From NCBI GenBank assembly GCA_031315995.1, contig JALDRG010000002.1:124001-188000 (forward strand): DNA of 64,000 nt, in the 5' to 3' direction. Shown here one piece after another: positions 17,401 through 26,486 of the stretch; the stretch's first letter is position 1; every line of letters begins with the position of its first letter. Both the position numbers and the translations under genes were made by a program. The notes under the pieces were generated by a model. It did not search any database. It was not told the DNA's origin and saw only the letters and a list, made by a program, of their open reading frames with translations. The stretch comes from Nitrospira sp. GTDB lineage: Bacteria; Nitrospirota; Nitrospiria; Nitrospirales; Nitrospiraceae.

Positions 17401-19338
17401 CCAGTCCCAGACGGTTTTACCGTAGGCCATGATCTGGCCCTTCTCGTCGTCCTTATGACCGGGTTTGCCCTGAGCGGGCACCCACATTTCGACCCAATCC
17501 TTGATATTCACAATCACGGGATCAGATTTCCAATTGGTCTTCTGACTCTTGTCGACGATCTTGAACGTCTTCCCGAACCAATCGACGGTCGTGCCAATCA
17601 GCTTGTCCGATGACACGCCGAGCTTCATGCGGCCTTTCCGATCGGGCAATTCCGCCAAGTCCGGCATCGTGTCGGTATGACCCCCGCCGACCTGCAACGT
17701 ATTGTAGAACCGCCCGTAGCCCCACATACCCGCCACATAGTGGTGCGCCACGTGGCAATGGAAGAGGAATTCACCGGCCAGGTGCTGACAGCCGCCGCCG
17801 CCGCATTCCGGCTCGAGGTCCAACGACTCAGACGGACCGATGACTTCCACGTCGACACGGTCAGACTTCGTACGGACCACCGGATACTTCACCGGTCCGT
17901 CCTGCCCCGCCGCCCACAGATTGTTCGGCTCGGTGCCCGGACTCCGCTGCCAACGAATCGTTCCGCTGTGCGGATGGTGCGAGTGAAACACTTCTGATCC
18001 ACCATGGACCAAGCGCCACTTGACGGGATCTCCCAGATACCCACGAGGAATCGTGGTCGGAGGATCACCGAAGGTGTAGGCGCTGTAGGCCAGCGACTCA
18101 TCCTCGAATCCAAAGTATTCATGCTGCAAATGCATCTGATCGATACCGAACGGTTCGCTCCGATAATTCAACGCGCGACCGCCCGGACGATAGGCATCGG
18201 TCAACGGATCGCGCTGCGGCAAGAAGTCACCCTTCTTGTTCAGCGGACGGAAGGCTTCGTCGCCGATTTCGTGATAGAACAACACGAACTCGCGGAAGTC
18301 TGGCCCGGATCCGTTATCGATGTTGACCTGCCAGCCGCTCGTCACTTGCTTGTCTGGACCGGTCCCCAACGCATCCACGTATGTTGAGCCCTTCGGCTCG
18401 ACGATGAACCCTCCAAAGAGACCGAGCACGGTCAATTCACGGTCGTGGCTGTAGGAGTGAAACTGACGAACACCCTCCTGCATCTGCGGGTGGATGTACC
18501 ATTCGAACTCCTGCGTCTTGCCCGGCGCCACGATCGACTCAGGATTCGTCGTCGTCGCCGGCTTGCCGGTTGCGCTCACGATCATGCTGGACGCCTGGAT
18601 GAACAGGCTCCCGTCTTCACTCTCCATCTGATTGCGGAGCGTCATTTTCACGCAATCGCCCTGGTTGGCGCGGAGCACCAACGGCTGAATCACGTCACCT
18701 TGCAACCCGGTGGATACCGCACCCGGATCAAACCCGTCCTTTTCCCGCGCAACTTTATTCTTCTCTTCCTCGGCACGCGCCTTTCCGACATCATCGGTCA
18801 GGACATACATATACCCAGGATAGAAGTCGAGCCAACGGTTGAGGGTGATCTCGATGTTGATCATCGACACGTCATACAGCTTAACCGGCGCGTTGGCGGG
18901 GCACTTTCCCCCCGACGTCGTTACCGGTTCGCCCTTCGACGAATCGGTTGCCAGCAGGAAACTGCTCCCATCCTGCCCCATGTACTGGTGCATCATCGAC
19001 ATCTCGTTGAACGCACCGGAGGTCTGCTGCGCCTTTGCGTCCTTCTGCGCCTGCTGCTCCAACTTTTCCATCAGGCGATGGTGCTGCATCTCCATCTTTT
19101 CCGCATTGCCGGCGCGACCCTCCATGGCGTTTTCCACCACAGTCTGACCCTTGAGGGTCTGGGTCCAACCCGGCATGGCGACCGGCGACGCATGCCCATC
19201 ATGCGACGGATCTCCCGGCCCGGCCGCAAACACCCATGGCGCCGCGAGCAAACTGCCCGATAGCAGCGCCGCCTGCAGGCTACGCATCGCTTCGCGACTG
19301 ATGCGCCTGCGTTTTGACACATGCACTGAAGACCTCAT
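17116..19338 (-). CDS. large multicopper oxidase, N-terminal part (frame 1)
   Basis: Signal peptide at the N-terminus (ends near PWVFAAGPGD), a Met/His/Gln-rich stretch (about 50-130), then cupredoxin domains. Type 2/3 copper motifs are clear: HSHHPHSGTIRW near residue 460 and FLFHCHVAHHYVAGM near residue 535, the latter with Cys, His and Met for the type 1 site. Real coding ends near 17390 (VWDWKWDSS); the remaining 90 residues to the stop at 17116 are out-of-frame and arginine-rich. The ATG at 19338 follows GGAGG at ideal distance. Upstream lie a sigma-54 promoter and a structured leader. Secreted copper oxidase; together with 14413-16674 it forms one gene of about 4.9 kb. Confidence 0.85.
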   Translation of the reverse strand: MRSSVHVSKRRRISREAMRSLQAALLSGSLLAAPWVFAAGPGDPSHDGHASPVAMPGWTQTLKGQTVVENAMEGRAGNAEKMEMQHHRLMEKLEQQAQKDAKAQQTSGAFNEMSMMHQYMGQDGSSFLLATDSSKGEPVTTSGGKCPANAPVKLYDVSMINIEITLNRWLDFYPGYMYVLTDDVGKARAEEEKNKVAREKDGFDPGAVSTGLQGDVIQPLVLRANQGDCVKMTLRNQMESEDGSLFIQASSMIVSATGKPATTTNPESIVAPGKTQEFEWYIHPQMQEGVRQFHSYSHDRELTVLGLFGGFIVEPKGSTYVDALGTGPDKQVTSGWQVNIDNGSGPDFREFVLFYHEIGDEAFRPLNKKGDFLPQRDPLTDAYRPGGRALNYRSEPFGIDQMHLQHEYFGFEDESLAYSAYTFGDPPTTIPRGYLGDPVKWRLVHGGSEVFHSHHPHSGTIRWQRSPGTEPNNLWAAGQDGPVKYPVVRTKSDRVDVEVIGPSESLDLEPECGGGGCQHLAGEFLFHCHVAHHYVAGMWGYGRFYNTLQVGGGHTDTMPDLAELPDRKGRMKLGVSSDKLIGTTVDWFGKTFKIVDKSQKTNWKSDPVIVNIKDWVEMWVPAQGKPGHKDDEKGQIMAYGKTVWDWKWDSSIARGERRARPRIRIRGPRSGMTAPGQRFFSTRRRDGWPGHCSSAFRQACAVFTNHSGAPWLEPFTRTRTSERTSEQRCRAETGAVGPMP

Positions 19339-19567
19339 ATGTCGGCCTCCCTCCTTAATAATTCCCGCGCCCTTCCGCGGGAGTGGTTAAAAAGCGTGGT
19401 CGTGTGACCGGCCTCCATCAGGCAGGACCCCGGCTGCTCCGGCCTCTCCTTCCTCTCTCCACGAAACGCTCCCAAAGTGAAGAAGGGCTGGTGAAGGATG
19501 TCCTCAAACTTCGAGGGAGCAGGTCATTCGGAGGCCGGTCCTAATCACCCGCACCTTCACCAGCGCC
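19339..19567 (-). promoter_or_regulatory. structured 5' leader of the multicopper oxidase mRNA
   Basis: If transcription starts near 19567, the leader is about 229 bases. It holds two perfect 11-base inverted repeats that interleave: 19554-19564 with 19487-19497, and 19530-19540 with 19406-19416. In RNA the helices would form a pseudoknot or be mutually exclusive. A third hairpin (7-bp stem, 19363-19369 with 19376-19382) sits about 13 bases before the ribosome site. I recognise no known riboswitch class. This is part of a 575-bp gene-free stretch (19339-19913). Confidence 0.5.
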
Positions 19568-19578
19568 TCCCATCCAAC

Positions 19579-19593
19579 GCAATTGATGTGCCC
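19579..19593 (-). promoter_or_regulatory. sigma-54 promoter for the multicopper oxidase gene
   Basis: The minus strand reads GGGCAC-ATCAA-TTGCG, matching the sigma-54 consensus TGGCAC-N5-TTGCA/T at all key positions (GG at -24, GC at -12) with exact spacing. Predicted start near 19567, about 229 bases before the oxidase ATG. A sigma-54 activator gene lies immediately upstream. Confidence 0.72.
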
Positions 19594-19750
19594 GTCTGAA
19601 GGCAGGACAATTCACAGCATTTCAATCATATTCTTAATGAGTTACGTGCCGATGCAGTAACGTCGGTAGGGGCGCGGAATACGGTTGTTTTCCAGGCGAT
19701 TAGACATCAGAGGCAGGCAACGGGATCAGTCCTTACAATACAACTACTTA

Positions 19751-19774
19751 TGCTGTCCAAACAACTGGACAGCA
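19751..19774. promoter_or_regulatory. 24-bp palindrome, probable activator (enhancer) site
   Basis: Perfect 9-bp inverted repeat TGCTGTCCA-aacaac-TGGACAGCA. It lies about 160-190 bases upstream of the sigma-54 promoter, the usual distance for an enhancer bound by a Fis-type HTH dimer, and beyond the stop codon of the adjacent activator gene. Confidence 0.6.
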
Positions 19775-19913
19775 GGTTTTGACTTTCGGGGCAATAAGGG
19801 GCACGCAGGGGGAGGCGTACCTACAGGAATAGGGACAATCAGGTTGGTTTTGAAGAGTATTTGAGTGAACGCGGAGAATCGGCACAACCGGGCAGAGCCG
19901 GATCACATCTGCG

Positions 19914-21317
19914 CTACCGAATGTCGAAGTCGTGCAGCTTGTTATACAGACTGGCTCGACTGATTCTGAGCAGACGGGCAGCCTTCACACGATTCCCGGA
20001 TGTCTGCTGCAATGCCTGAAGGATGCGAGCCCGCTCAGCCTGCCGCGCCGCACCACGACCGACCGTACGCAGATCGGCGGCTTCCGGCTGGGATCCCAAT
20101 GCGACCAGGTCCGCGCAGGTCAACTCCGTGTGTGTCGTCGTGACGACGGCGCGCTCGATGTAGTGCTGCAGTTCGCGAACATTCCCGGGCCAAGGCGCAG
20201 CGGTTAACGCACACATGGCTTCCGCTGTCACCAGGCGCAGATCCTGACGATGCCGTCCGCAAGAGTCGGCGATAAATTTCGAAACCAACAGGGGAATATC
20301 TTCTCTACGATCACGCAGGGGAGGCAAATGAACGGGCAACACGGCCAACCGATAGTAGAGGTCTTGCCGGAAGGCCTTGGCCTGTACGAGATCGGTTAAA
20401 TCCCTGTTGGTCGCGGAAATGACGCGGACGTCGATTTTCACCGGTCGAGTGCCGCCGACTCGCTTGATTTCTCCCTCTTGCAGCACCCGAAGCAGTTTTG
20501 CCTGAAAGGTCGGCGTGGTGTCGGCGATCTCATCGAGAAAGATGGTCCCCCCATCAGCCTCTTCGAACAGACCGGGCTTGGCCTCAGCGGCTCCGGTAAA
20601 GGCCCCTTTGACATGGCCAAAGAGTTCGCTCTCCAGCAAGGTCTCCGGAAGTGCCCCGCAATCCACCACCACAAAGGGTTTCTCTCGACGATAACTGGTC
20701 CGGTGAATGGTCTGGGCCACCAGTTCCTTTCCTGTGCCGCTCTCGCCCTGAATCAACACCGTGGCAGAACTGTCCGCCACCAATCGGATCATTTCAAACA
20801 GCTGATGCATGGCCGGACTTGCGCCGACCAGATCTCCCAATCGCGACTCGGTCCGTTCCGGGCGCAACCGGCCTGAACTCTGCTGAGCAAGCGACTTCGG
20901 AGCACCCACCGTATCCGACCGTTTGTGAAACAGTACCAGGATTGAGGCGACCTCTCCTGATGACGACAGAAGAGGAAAGGCCTGATGCATACCGCAGGAG
21001 GTTCCATCCCCGGCCGCACTGCAAGAAACGGTGCGCACCTCTCCGGTCGCAAACACCGACTCAGCGGGGCATTTCCCACAGGGGTCTGTCATTTGGACAA
21101 AGGCTTGATAACACTTGGCCGGCTTGATGACCGTCGACGCCCCTCCACCCCGAACCCAGGCCGCGTCATTGGCATACACCACATTCAGATCCCGATCCAT
21201 CACGGCAACCCGATCAGTCAACCCATCGGCCAATTGCTTGAGGGCCTCCAAACGAGCGGCAAGAATTGGGTCAGAAAAGGGAACGATAGGCGGTATCGGC
21301 GCGTGAGATCCGGCCAT
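19914..21317 (-). CDS. sigma-54-dependent activator with Cys-rich PAS domain, AAA+ and Fis HTH
   Basis: 467 residues. The N-terminal PAS-like domain has five cysteines in the pattern CYQAF, DPCGKCP, VSC, TSCGMH, suggesting redox, metal or cluster sensing. The central AAA+ domain has Walker A (GESGTGKE), an intact GAFTGA loop for sigma-54 contact, Walker B (GGTIFLDEI) and the R-finger region; a Fis-type HTH ends the protein ([23 protein letters not shown]). The ATG at 21317 is preceded by GAGGAG at seven bases, better than the upstream start at 21347. The neighbouring sigma-54 promoter and palindrome make the multicopper oxidase its likely target. There is no receiver domain, so control is through the PAS domain. 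Confidence 0.93.
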   Translation of the reverse strand: MAGSHAPIPPIVPFSDPILAARLEALKQLADGLTDRVAVMDRDLNVVYANDAAWVRGGGASTVIKPAKCYQAFVQMTDPCGKCPAESVFATGEVRTVSCSAAGDGTSCGMHQAFPLLSSSGEVASILVLFHKRSDTVGAPKSLAQQSSGRLRPERTESRLGDLVGASPAMHQLFEMIRLVADSSATVLIQGESGTGKELVAQTIHRTSYRREKPFVVVDCGALPETLLESELFGHVKGAFTGAAEAKPGLFEEADGGTIFLDEIADTTPTFQAKLLRVLQEGEIKRVGGTRPVKIDVRVISATNRDLTDLVQAKAFRQDLYYRLAVLPVHLPPLRDRREDIPLLVSKFIADSCGRHRQDLRLVTAEAMCALTAAPWPGNVRELQHYIERAVVTTTHTELTCADLVALGSQPEAADLRTVGRGAARQAERARILQALQQTSGNRVKAARLLRISRASLYNKLHDFDIR

Positions 21318-21456
21318 CTCATCACTCCTCATATCCGTGGGAACCAAGACGGGCCTTTCTTCACGGTGAAGGCCCTATATGTACTACGCCCAGCACTGCG
21401 AAGACAACCCTCTCACTGGTGGGAGATCGGCCCAAACACCCGTTCGTGGCACAGGT

Positions 21457-21861
21457 TCAGCGCAGCAGCCGATCCTCCGATCGAGTTTCGGGATGTTGCA
21501 GGAGTTGTTTGACGGTGGCCTTCAGTTCCGATAGTCGAACCGGTTTGTCGAAGTAGGCCGTCGCTCCGTTCTTGATCGCATTGTCCCTGGTTTGGGCATC
21601 ACCGAAGGCCGTCATCACGACAATCGGACAACCGGGCACGCAACTTCTCAATTGAGACACATAGTCGAAGCCGCCGGCCGGCATTCTCAAATCGGTCACA
21701 ATCAGGTCGGGGGCCGCAAGCCTGGCCGCAGCCAACCCCTCCACTCCATTGCTGGCTTCCCGCAATTGATACCCTTCTCCCCACAACTCGTCGCAGAGCA
21801 GGCTCCGCATCTCTTTATCGTCTTCCACAACCAGTAACACAGCCGGTGCTCTTTCATTCAC
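21457..21861 (-). CDS. single-domain response regulator
   Basis: 134 residues, a lone CheY-like receiver: acidic pair in VVEDD, phospho-acceptor Asp57 in VTDLRMP, Thr in MTAFGD, and Lys in FDKPVRL. All phosphorylation residues are present and there is no output domain. I chose the GTG at 21861, which has GAGGG seven bases upstream; the longer frame to 21948 adds a Cys/Trp-rich stretch unlike the family. It lies between the PAS-sigma-54 activator and a large PAS histidine kinase on the same strand, so it is a likely phosphotransfer partner of that kinase. Confidence 0.85.
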   Translation of the reverse strand: MNERAPAVLLVVEDDKEMRSLLCDELWGEGYQLREASNGVEGLAAARLAAPDLIVTDLRMPAGGFDYVSQLRSCVPGCPIVVMTAFGDAQTRDNAIKNGATAYFDKPVRLSELKATVKQLLQHPETRSEDRLLR

Positions 21862-22075
21862 GTTCGATCCCTCAAACCGCACACGCCATGGACAGTAACC
21901 CACGCAAACCATGTGCCACTCACGCCGGCACGAGAAAACGAACAACACCTTGTATTCATTGAATAACTTAATGTGAAGGATATACCAACCAGGGGCGCAC
22001 TGTAACAGGCCCTGGCGAGAAAGACCCCAGGCTCGGCAACATCCTGTCCCGAAGCGCTACAGCAGAGGACAACCG

Positions 22076-24790
22076 TCACGCGTTCGATGGGTTATGAGGG
22101 ATGACACTCACCTCACGGTGGATCGGCAGGCAAATGGTGAAGATCGCCCCTTTCCCAGGCTCGCTCTCGACTGTAATCGTCCCGCCATGCTCTTCGATGA
22201 TGCCTTTCGCCACGGTCAGCCCCAAACCAGTTCCCTTCCCGAACTCCTTGGTCGTGAAAAACGGATCGAAGATTCTGGCGATCACGTCTCGAGACATGCC
22301 GTGGCCGGTATCCGCAATCGTCAGGGCGACCACGTCCCGGTCGGGCGCCAATGCGAGCCTCAGGGTTCCTCCCTCAGGCATCGCATGAATCGCATTCATC
22401 ACCAGGTTGATCAAGACCTGGCTCATCTGATCGGCATCGGCGTGCACCAATGGACAGGCGTCGGCGAACGAGGTTTCGACGATGACGTGGCTATGAGACA
22501 GGCGCTCTTGAAAGATTTCCAGATTGTCCTCGATGGTCTGGCGCAGATCGAGGGCACAATGTTCCACCGGGCGCCGCCGGGCAAAGGCCAACAGCTGGTT
22601 CATCACTCGCGTAATCCGCTCGACCTGACTGACGATGGTTTGGAGCCCCTTCCTGACCGGCTCCTCCTTCGTCCGCTCCATCAGGTACTCAGCCCGTCCC
22701 AAAATGACGTTCATGGGCGTACCGATCTCGTGCGCCATACCGGATGCCACCGTTCCGAGCTCGGCGACCCGCTCAGTCCGGCGTAGTTGCGCCTCCAGGC
22801 GCTTTCGCTCCGTGATGTCGCTGGCAATGCCGTCGATCCGCAAGGGTCGTCCTGCGGCATCTGTGATGATGCGCCCACGGTCGTGCAGCCAGCGCAGATC
22901 GCTGTCGACCCTGACGATGCGATATTCCACATCGAACTCTCCCGTCGTCTGAAGATTGCGTCTCGCCTGTTCGGCCAGCGCACGATCGTCGGAATGCACC
23001 ACCTCCAGCCATAACGAGGGCCGGGCCAAAAACGCGTCGACCGACCGACCATAAATGTTCGCCACGGACGGACTGACATAAAAGAGCGTCGACAAATCCA
23101 GCGAAGAAGACCAAATCACATCCTCCATCGCACCCAAGAGACTTTGCAGCCGCTCTTCGCTTTCCCGCAACTTCTGTTCGGCCACTTTGCGCATCGTAAT
23201 GTCCCGCAAGACGACCAGCATCCCGACGCCGTCCTCGTCCTGGAAACGAGCCGCCCTCACGGTCACATCCACGATCACCTTATCCAACCGCACGATCTTT
23301 TCTTCGACCTCAGGCACCGTGCGGCCTGGCCCCGTGAGATGCCGGATGCGCTCACCGACCAACTCGTGGTAATCGGGATGCGAGAGGTCGTAGAGCGACC
23401 GTCCCAAGATGTCGTCTGCCCGCGCCGCCCCGAATAGTCGCAGGCCCTGGTCGTTGGCAAAAATGATCCGCTTCTCGCGGATGACCAGAACGGCATCCGG
23501 CAAGACTGCCAAGAGCCTGCGATACCGTTCTTCACTTTGGCGCAGAAGCTTTTCGGCCTTCTTCCACTCAGTCACATCGCGCGTGACTCCCAATACGGCC
23601 GTAATGGTCCCATCGGCGGCGCGCAGGGGCACCACATGCGTGTCCAACCAGCGAGGAGTGCCCAAAAGACCGACCATTTCAAACTCCAACCGCCCCGCCT
23701 CCCCCTGTCCTGCCGAACGGACCAGTTCACGGAAGGCCGGTTGAAATTCAGCGGCGACCAGACTGCACACATCCCGCCCAACGATGTCCGTGCTACTCGT
23801 GGCCTCGATCATGGCGAGCCCGGCGGTATTGATCGTCCGGACTGTTCCATCCAGGGCCAGCACCTTCACACACTCGGGCTCGGTCTCGATGATCGCCCGC
23901 AGCAGGGCTTCGCGTTCAGCCAGTTCCTGCTCGAGCCGTTTTCGTTCGGTGATATCACGGAGAATGACGGTGTAGTAGCGCGCCCCCTCCACGCCGATGT
24001 GTGAGATCGCGGCCTCGATCGGAAATTCCACTCCGTCGGCACGAACACCCATAATCATACCTAGCGCGCCCATTCGGCGCGTCGAGATGCCGGAACGGCC
24101 GAACTGCCGAATGTGGTCACTATGGGCGCTTCGGAACCGCTCGGGAATGAGCCGATCCAAGGGCCGCCCTACCATTTCTTCGGCCTTCCACTGAAACATC
24201 CGCTCAGCCGCCTGGTTGAACAGCACGATCTGCTGCCCTTCATCAACGGCAATGATGGCATCCATGGCCGACCGGACGATCCCCTCAAACCTCAATTTCT
24301 CCCGATGCATTTCTGCTTCGGCCGAACGTTGCCCAGCCACCGCACCCATCACAGCCACCTCGGCCAGGGCCCTCGCTTCTGCGGCCGCAGCGTTCGCCGA
24401 CTCGGCTTGTTGTCGCTCAGCCTGTGCGGTCGTGAGTGCCTGCGACAGCGGCCCCTGGTTCGTACCGGCCGGCACGGAACACGGTCGGCGGACGACCGCG
24501 AGGACAACGACGGCTCCCATGAGTCCGATTCCAAGGAGGCGATTGAGCAGCGAGGAGAACGGCGGAACCTCGGGAGACGAGGCAAGGAGACCGATGACCA
24601 GCAACAGGGTCACCAACCCCATGAAATAAAGAGTAGCGCGTGCCCCCGAGGACACCGCGATAAACGTCAGCGGAATCCCATAGAGCAGCCACACAACGAC
24701 CTCGGCAGGCGCCAACATATCTAGGACAAAGATCCCGATCGTCAGCAGCGCCGGCACGCCATATTTGAGAAGGAGGGGTTTCAGATGAAG
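22076..24790 (-). CDS. membrane-bound multi-PAS histidine kinase
   Basis: About 904 residues. Several N-terminal membrane helices (residues about 5-105) are followed by a coiled coil, then four PAS domains (starting near FEGIVRSAMDAIIAVDE, AIIETEPECVKVLAL, RRLLAVLPDAVLVIR and SLLGAMEDVIWSSS), a HisKA dimerisation domain with the phospho-His in MAHEIGTPMNVI, and an HATPase domain with VLINLVMNAIHAM, DTGHGM and GTGLGLTVAKGI. No receiver is attached. The GTG at 24790 preceded by GGGAG is preferred; a start at 24910 would overlap the conserved HTH of the upstream regulator by 77 bases. Partner: the NtrC-type regulator encoded directly upstream. Confidence 0.92.
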   Translation of the reverse strand, partial: LHLKPLLLKYGVPALLTIGIFVLDMLAPAEVVVWLLYGIPLTFIAVSSGARATLYFMGLVTLLLVIGLLASSPEVPPFSSLLNRLLGIGLMGAVVVLAVVRRPCSVPAGTNQGPLSQALTTAQAERQQAESANAAAAEARALAEVAVMGAVAGQRSAEAEMHREKLRFEGIVRSAMDAIIAVDEGQQIVLFNQAAERMFQWKAEEMVGRPLDRLIPERFRSAHSDHIRQFGRSGISTRRMGALGMIMGVRADGVEFPIEAAISHIGVEGARYYTVILRDITERKRLEQELAEREALLRAIIETEPECVKVLALDGTVRTINTAGLAMIEATSSTDIVGRDVCSLVAAEFQPAFRELVRSAGQGEAGRLEFEMVGLLGTPRWLDTHVVPLRAADGTITAVLGVTRDVTEWKKAEKLLRQSEERYRRLLAVLPDAVLVIREKRIIFANDQGLRLFGAARADDILGRSLYDLSHPDYHELVGERIRHLTGPGRTVPEVEEKIVRLDKVIVDVTVRAARFQDEDGVGMLVVLRDITMRKVAEQKLRESEERLQSLLGAMEDVIWSSSLDLSTLFYVSPSVANIYGRSVDAFLARPSLWLEVVHSDDRALAEQARRNLQTTGEFDVEYRIVRVDSDLRWLHDRGRIITDAAGRPLRIDGIASDITERKRLEAQLRRTERVAELGTVASGMAHEIGTPMNVILGRAEYLMERTKEEPVRKGLQTIVSQVERITRVMNQLLAFARRRPVEHCALDLRQTIEDNLEIFQERLSHSHVIVETSFADACPLVHADADQMSQVLINLVMNAIHAMPEGGTLRLALAPDRDVVALTIADTGHGMSRDVIARIFDPFFTTKEFGKGTGLGLTVAKGIIEEHGGTITVESEPGKGAIFTICLPIHREVSVIPHNPSNA

Positions 24791-24833
24791 GGGCTGCACG
24801 CCGATGACTCCCAGCGCGACGGTAAGACGGTGG

Positions 24834-26213
24834 CTACGCGTCTGCGTGTGGCTTGCCTTCGATTTCAGCCAGCTTCCGATACAGGGTCTTCCGGTCGATG
24901 CCCAGGACATGAGCGGCTTGATATTTATTACCGCCCGTCTTCTCTAAAATTTTCACGATGTACTCTTTTTCCACTTCATGCAGGGGCAAGGTCCGTTCCG
25001 CCGCTTCATCGAGAATCCGGCGATCTCCGCGCGCACCCTGCACCTGAATCGGCAAATCGTCCGCGCCGATCATGTCACCATGGCTCAAGGTCACGGCCCG
25101 CTCAATGACGTTTTCCAACTCCCGCACATTTCCCGGCCAGGCATAGTCGGCCAACATGGCCAGGGCCGACTCGCTCAGCCCCTTGACCTGCTTCCCGCGG
25201 GATTCGGCGCATTTCTTCAAGAACGCATCCACCAGGATCGGAATATCCTCCCGGCGTTCCCGCAACGGCGGAAGCCGCAACTCGATGACATTGAGTCGAT
25301 AGTAAAAATCTTCCCGGAATCGCTTGTGTTTGACTTCATCGGCGAGATTCAAGTTCGTGGCGGCGATAATCCGCACATCTACGGGAATGGATTTAGTGGC
25401 GCCCACCCGGCGAATCTCTCGTTCCTGGATGGCGCGCAGGAGTTTCGCCTGGAGCATGAGCGGAAGTTCGCTGATTTCGTCCAGAAACAATGTGCCTTTT
25501 TGCGCCTCCTCAAACAGCCCGCGCTTATCCATTTTGGCATCCGTAAAGGAACCTCGCATGTGGCCGAAGAGTTCACTCTCCAGCAACTGTTCAGGAATCG
25601 CGGCGCAGTTAACGGGGACAAATGGGGCATCACGTCGATCACTATTATAATGAATGGCCTTGGCCACCAGTTCTTTTCCAGTCCCGCTTTCCCCCGTAAT
25701 CAGCACGTTGGTCGGGCTGTCGGCCACCCGTCGAATCAGATCGAAGACCGCCTGCATCGGCTTACTCTTGCCGAGGATCTGATGAAAGCTGTACTCCTTG
25801 TGCACCTCTTTCCGTAGACGGCTGACCTCGCGCCGGAGCGCTGCCTCTCGAATGGCCCGCTCGACCACGCGCACTAACTCCTCGGTTTTCACCGGCTTGG
25901 TCAGATAGTCGCTGGCGCCGTGCCGCATCGCGTCCACGGCCGTCTCCACCGACCCGAAGGCCGTCATCAGGATGACCCCGATATCGGGATAGCGATGTTT
26001 CACCTCCGCCAGCAGCTCGGTGCCCGACATGCCTTTCATTCGCAGGTCGGTGAGGACCACGGCGTAGTCTTCCTCGCTTAGCTGTTGAAGCGCTTCGTCG
26101 CCGCTGCCGACCCCGGTGCATTGATGTCCCCGACCCTGCAACACATCACACAGGAGGCTGCGCATGTCGGCATCATCATCGACCACCAATACTCCGCCCC
26201 ATTCCTCGGTCAT
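24834..26213 (-). CDS. NtrC-family sigma-54 response regulator
   Basis: 459 residues: receiver (VVDDDAD, phospho-acceptor Asp56 in LTDLRMK, Lys in LTKPVK), AAA+ domain with GESGTGKE and GTLFLDEI, and a Fis HTH at the C-terminus (NKYQAAHVLGIDRKTLYRKL). The loop that contacts sigma-54, normally GAFTGA, reads GSFTDA, a variant with an Asp in place of Gly. The ATG at 26213 has GAGGG seven bases upstream. Its stop is 43 bases before the preferred start of the PAS kinase, so the two form a two-component pair of the ZraSR/AtoSC kind. Targets are unknown; the divergent MacA-like operon is one candidate. Confidence 0.94.
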   Translation of the reverse strand: MTEEWGGVLVVDDDADMRSLLCDVLQGRGHQCTGVGSGDEALQQLSEEDYAVVLTDLRMKGMSGTELLAEVKHRYPDIGVILMTAFGSVETAVDAMRHGASDYLTKPVKTEELVRVVERAIREAALRREVSRLRKEVHKEYSFHQILGKSKPMQAVFDLIRRVADSPTNVLITGESGTGKELVAKAIHYNSDRRDAPFVPVNCAAIPEQLLESELFGHMRGSFTDAKMDKRGLFEEAQKGTLFLDEISELPLMLQAKLLRAIQEREIRRVGATKSIPVDVRIIAATNLNLADEVKHKRFREDFYYRLNVIELRLPPLRERREDIPILVDAFLKKCAESRGKQVKGLSESALAMLADYAWPGNVRELENVIERAVTLSHGDMIGADDLPIQVQGARGDRRILDEAAERTLPLHEVEKEYIVKILEKTGGNKYQAAHVLGIDRKTLYRKLAEIEGKPHADA

Positions 26214-26486
26214 ACAGCGTCCCTCACTTGATCCTTGTCTAGACCGGCTTGTGCGGCTGATGCGCGAACAGACTAATCGGCTTACTCCTAGGCGGTCAAG
26301 GGGGCGTCCTGCCGCAACCGCTTACTGCCTGCTGTCGCGAAATGCCCCAACGATATTCCAAGACTATCCCAAGACTGCCCCCTGAGCCACCAATCCATGG
26401 GGTGAGCACGCCGCGTCATCGATTGGTCAGCCCATCCCGCAACGGCACTTCTCTTGCGTCTTCCCGGGTGAAACGGGAGGTGATTC

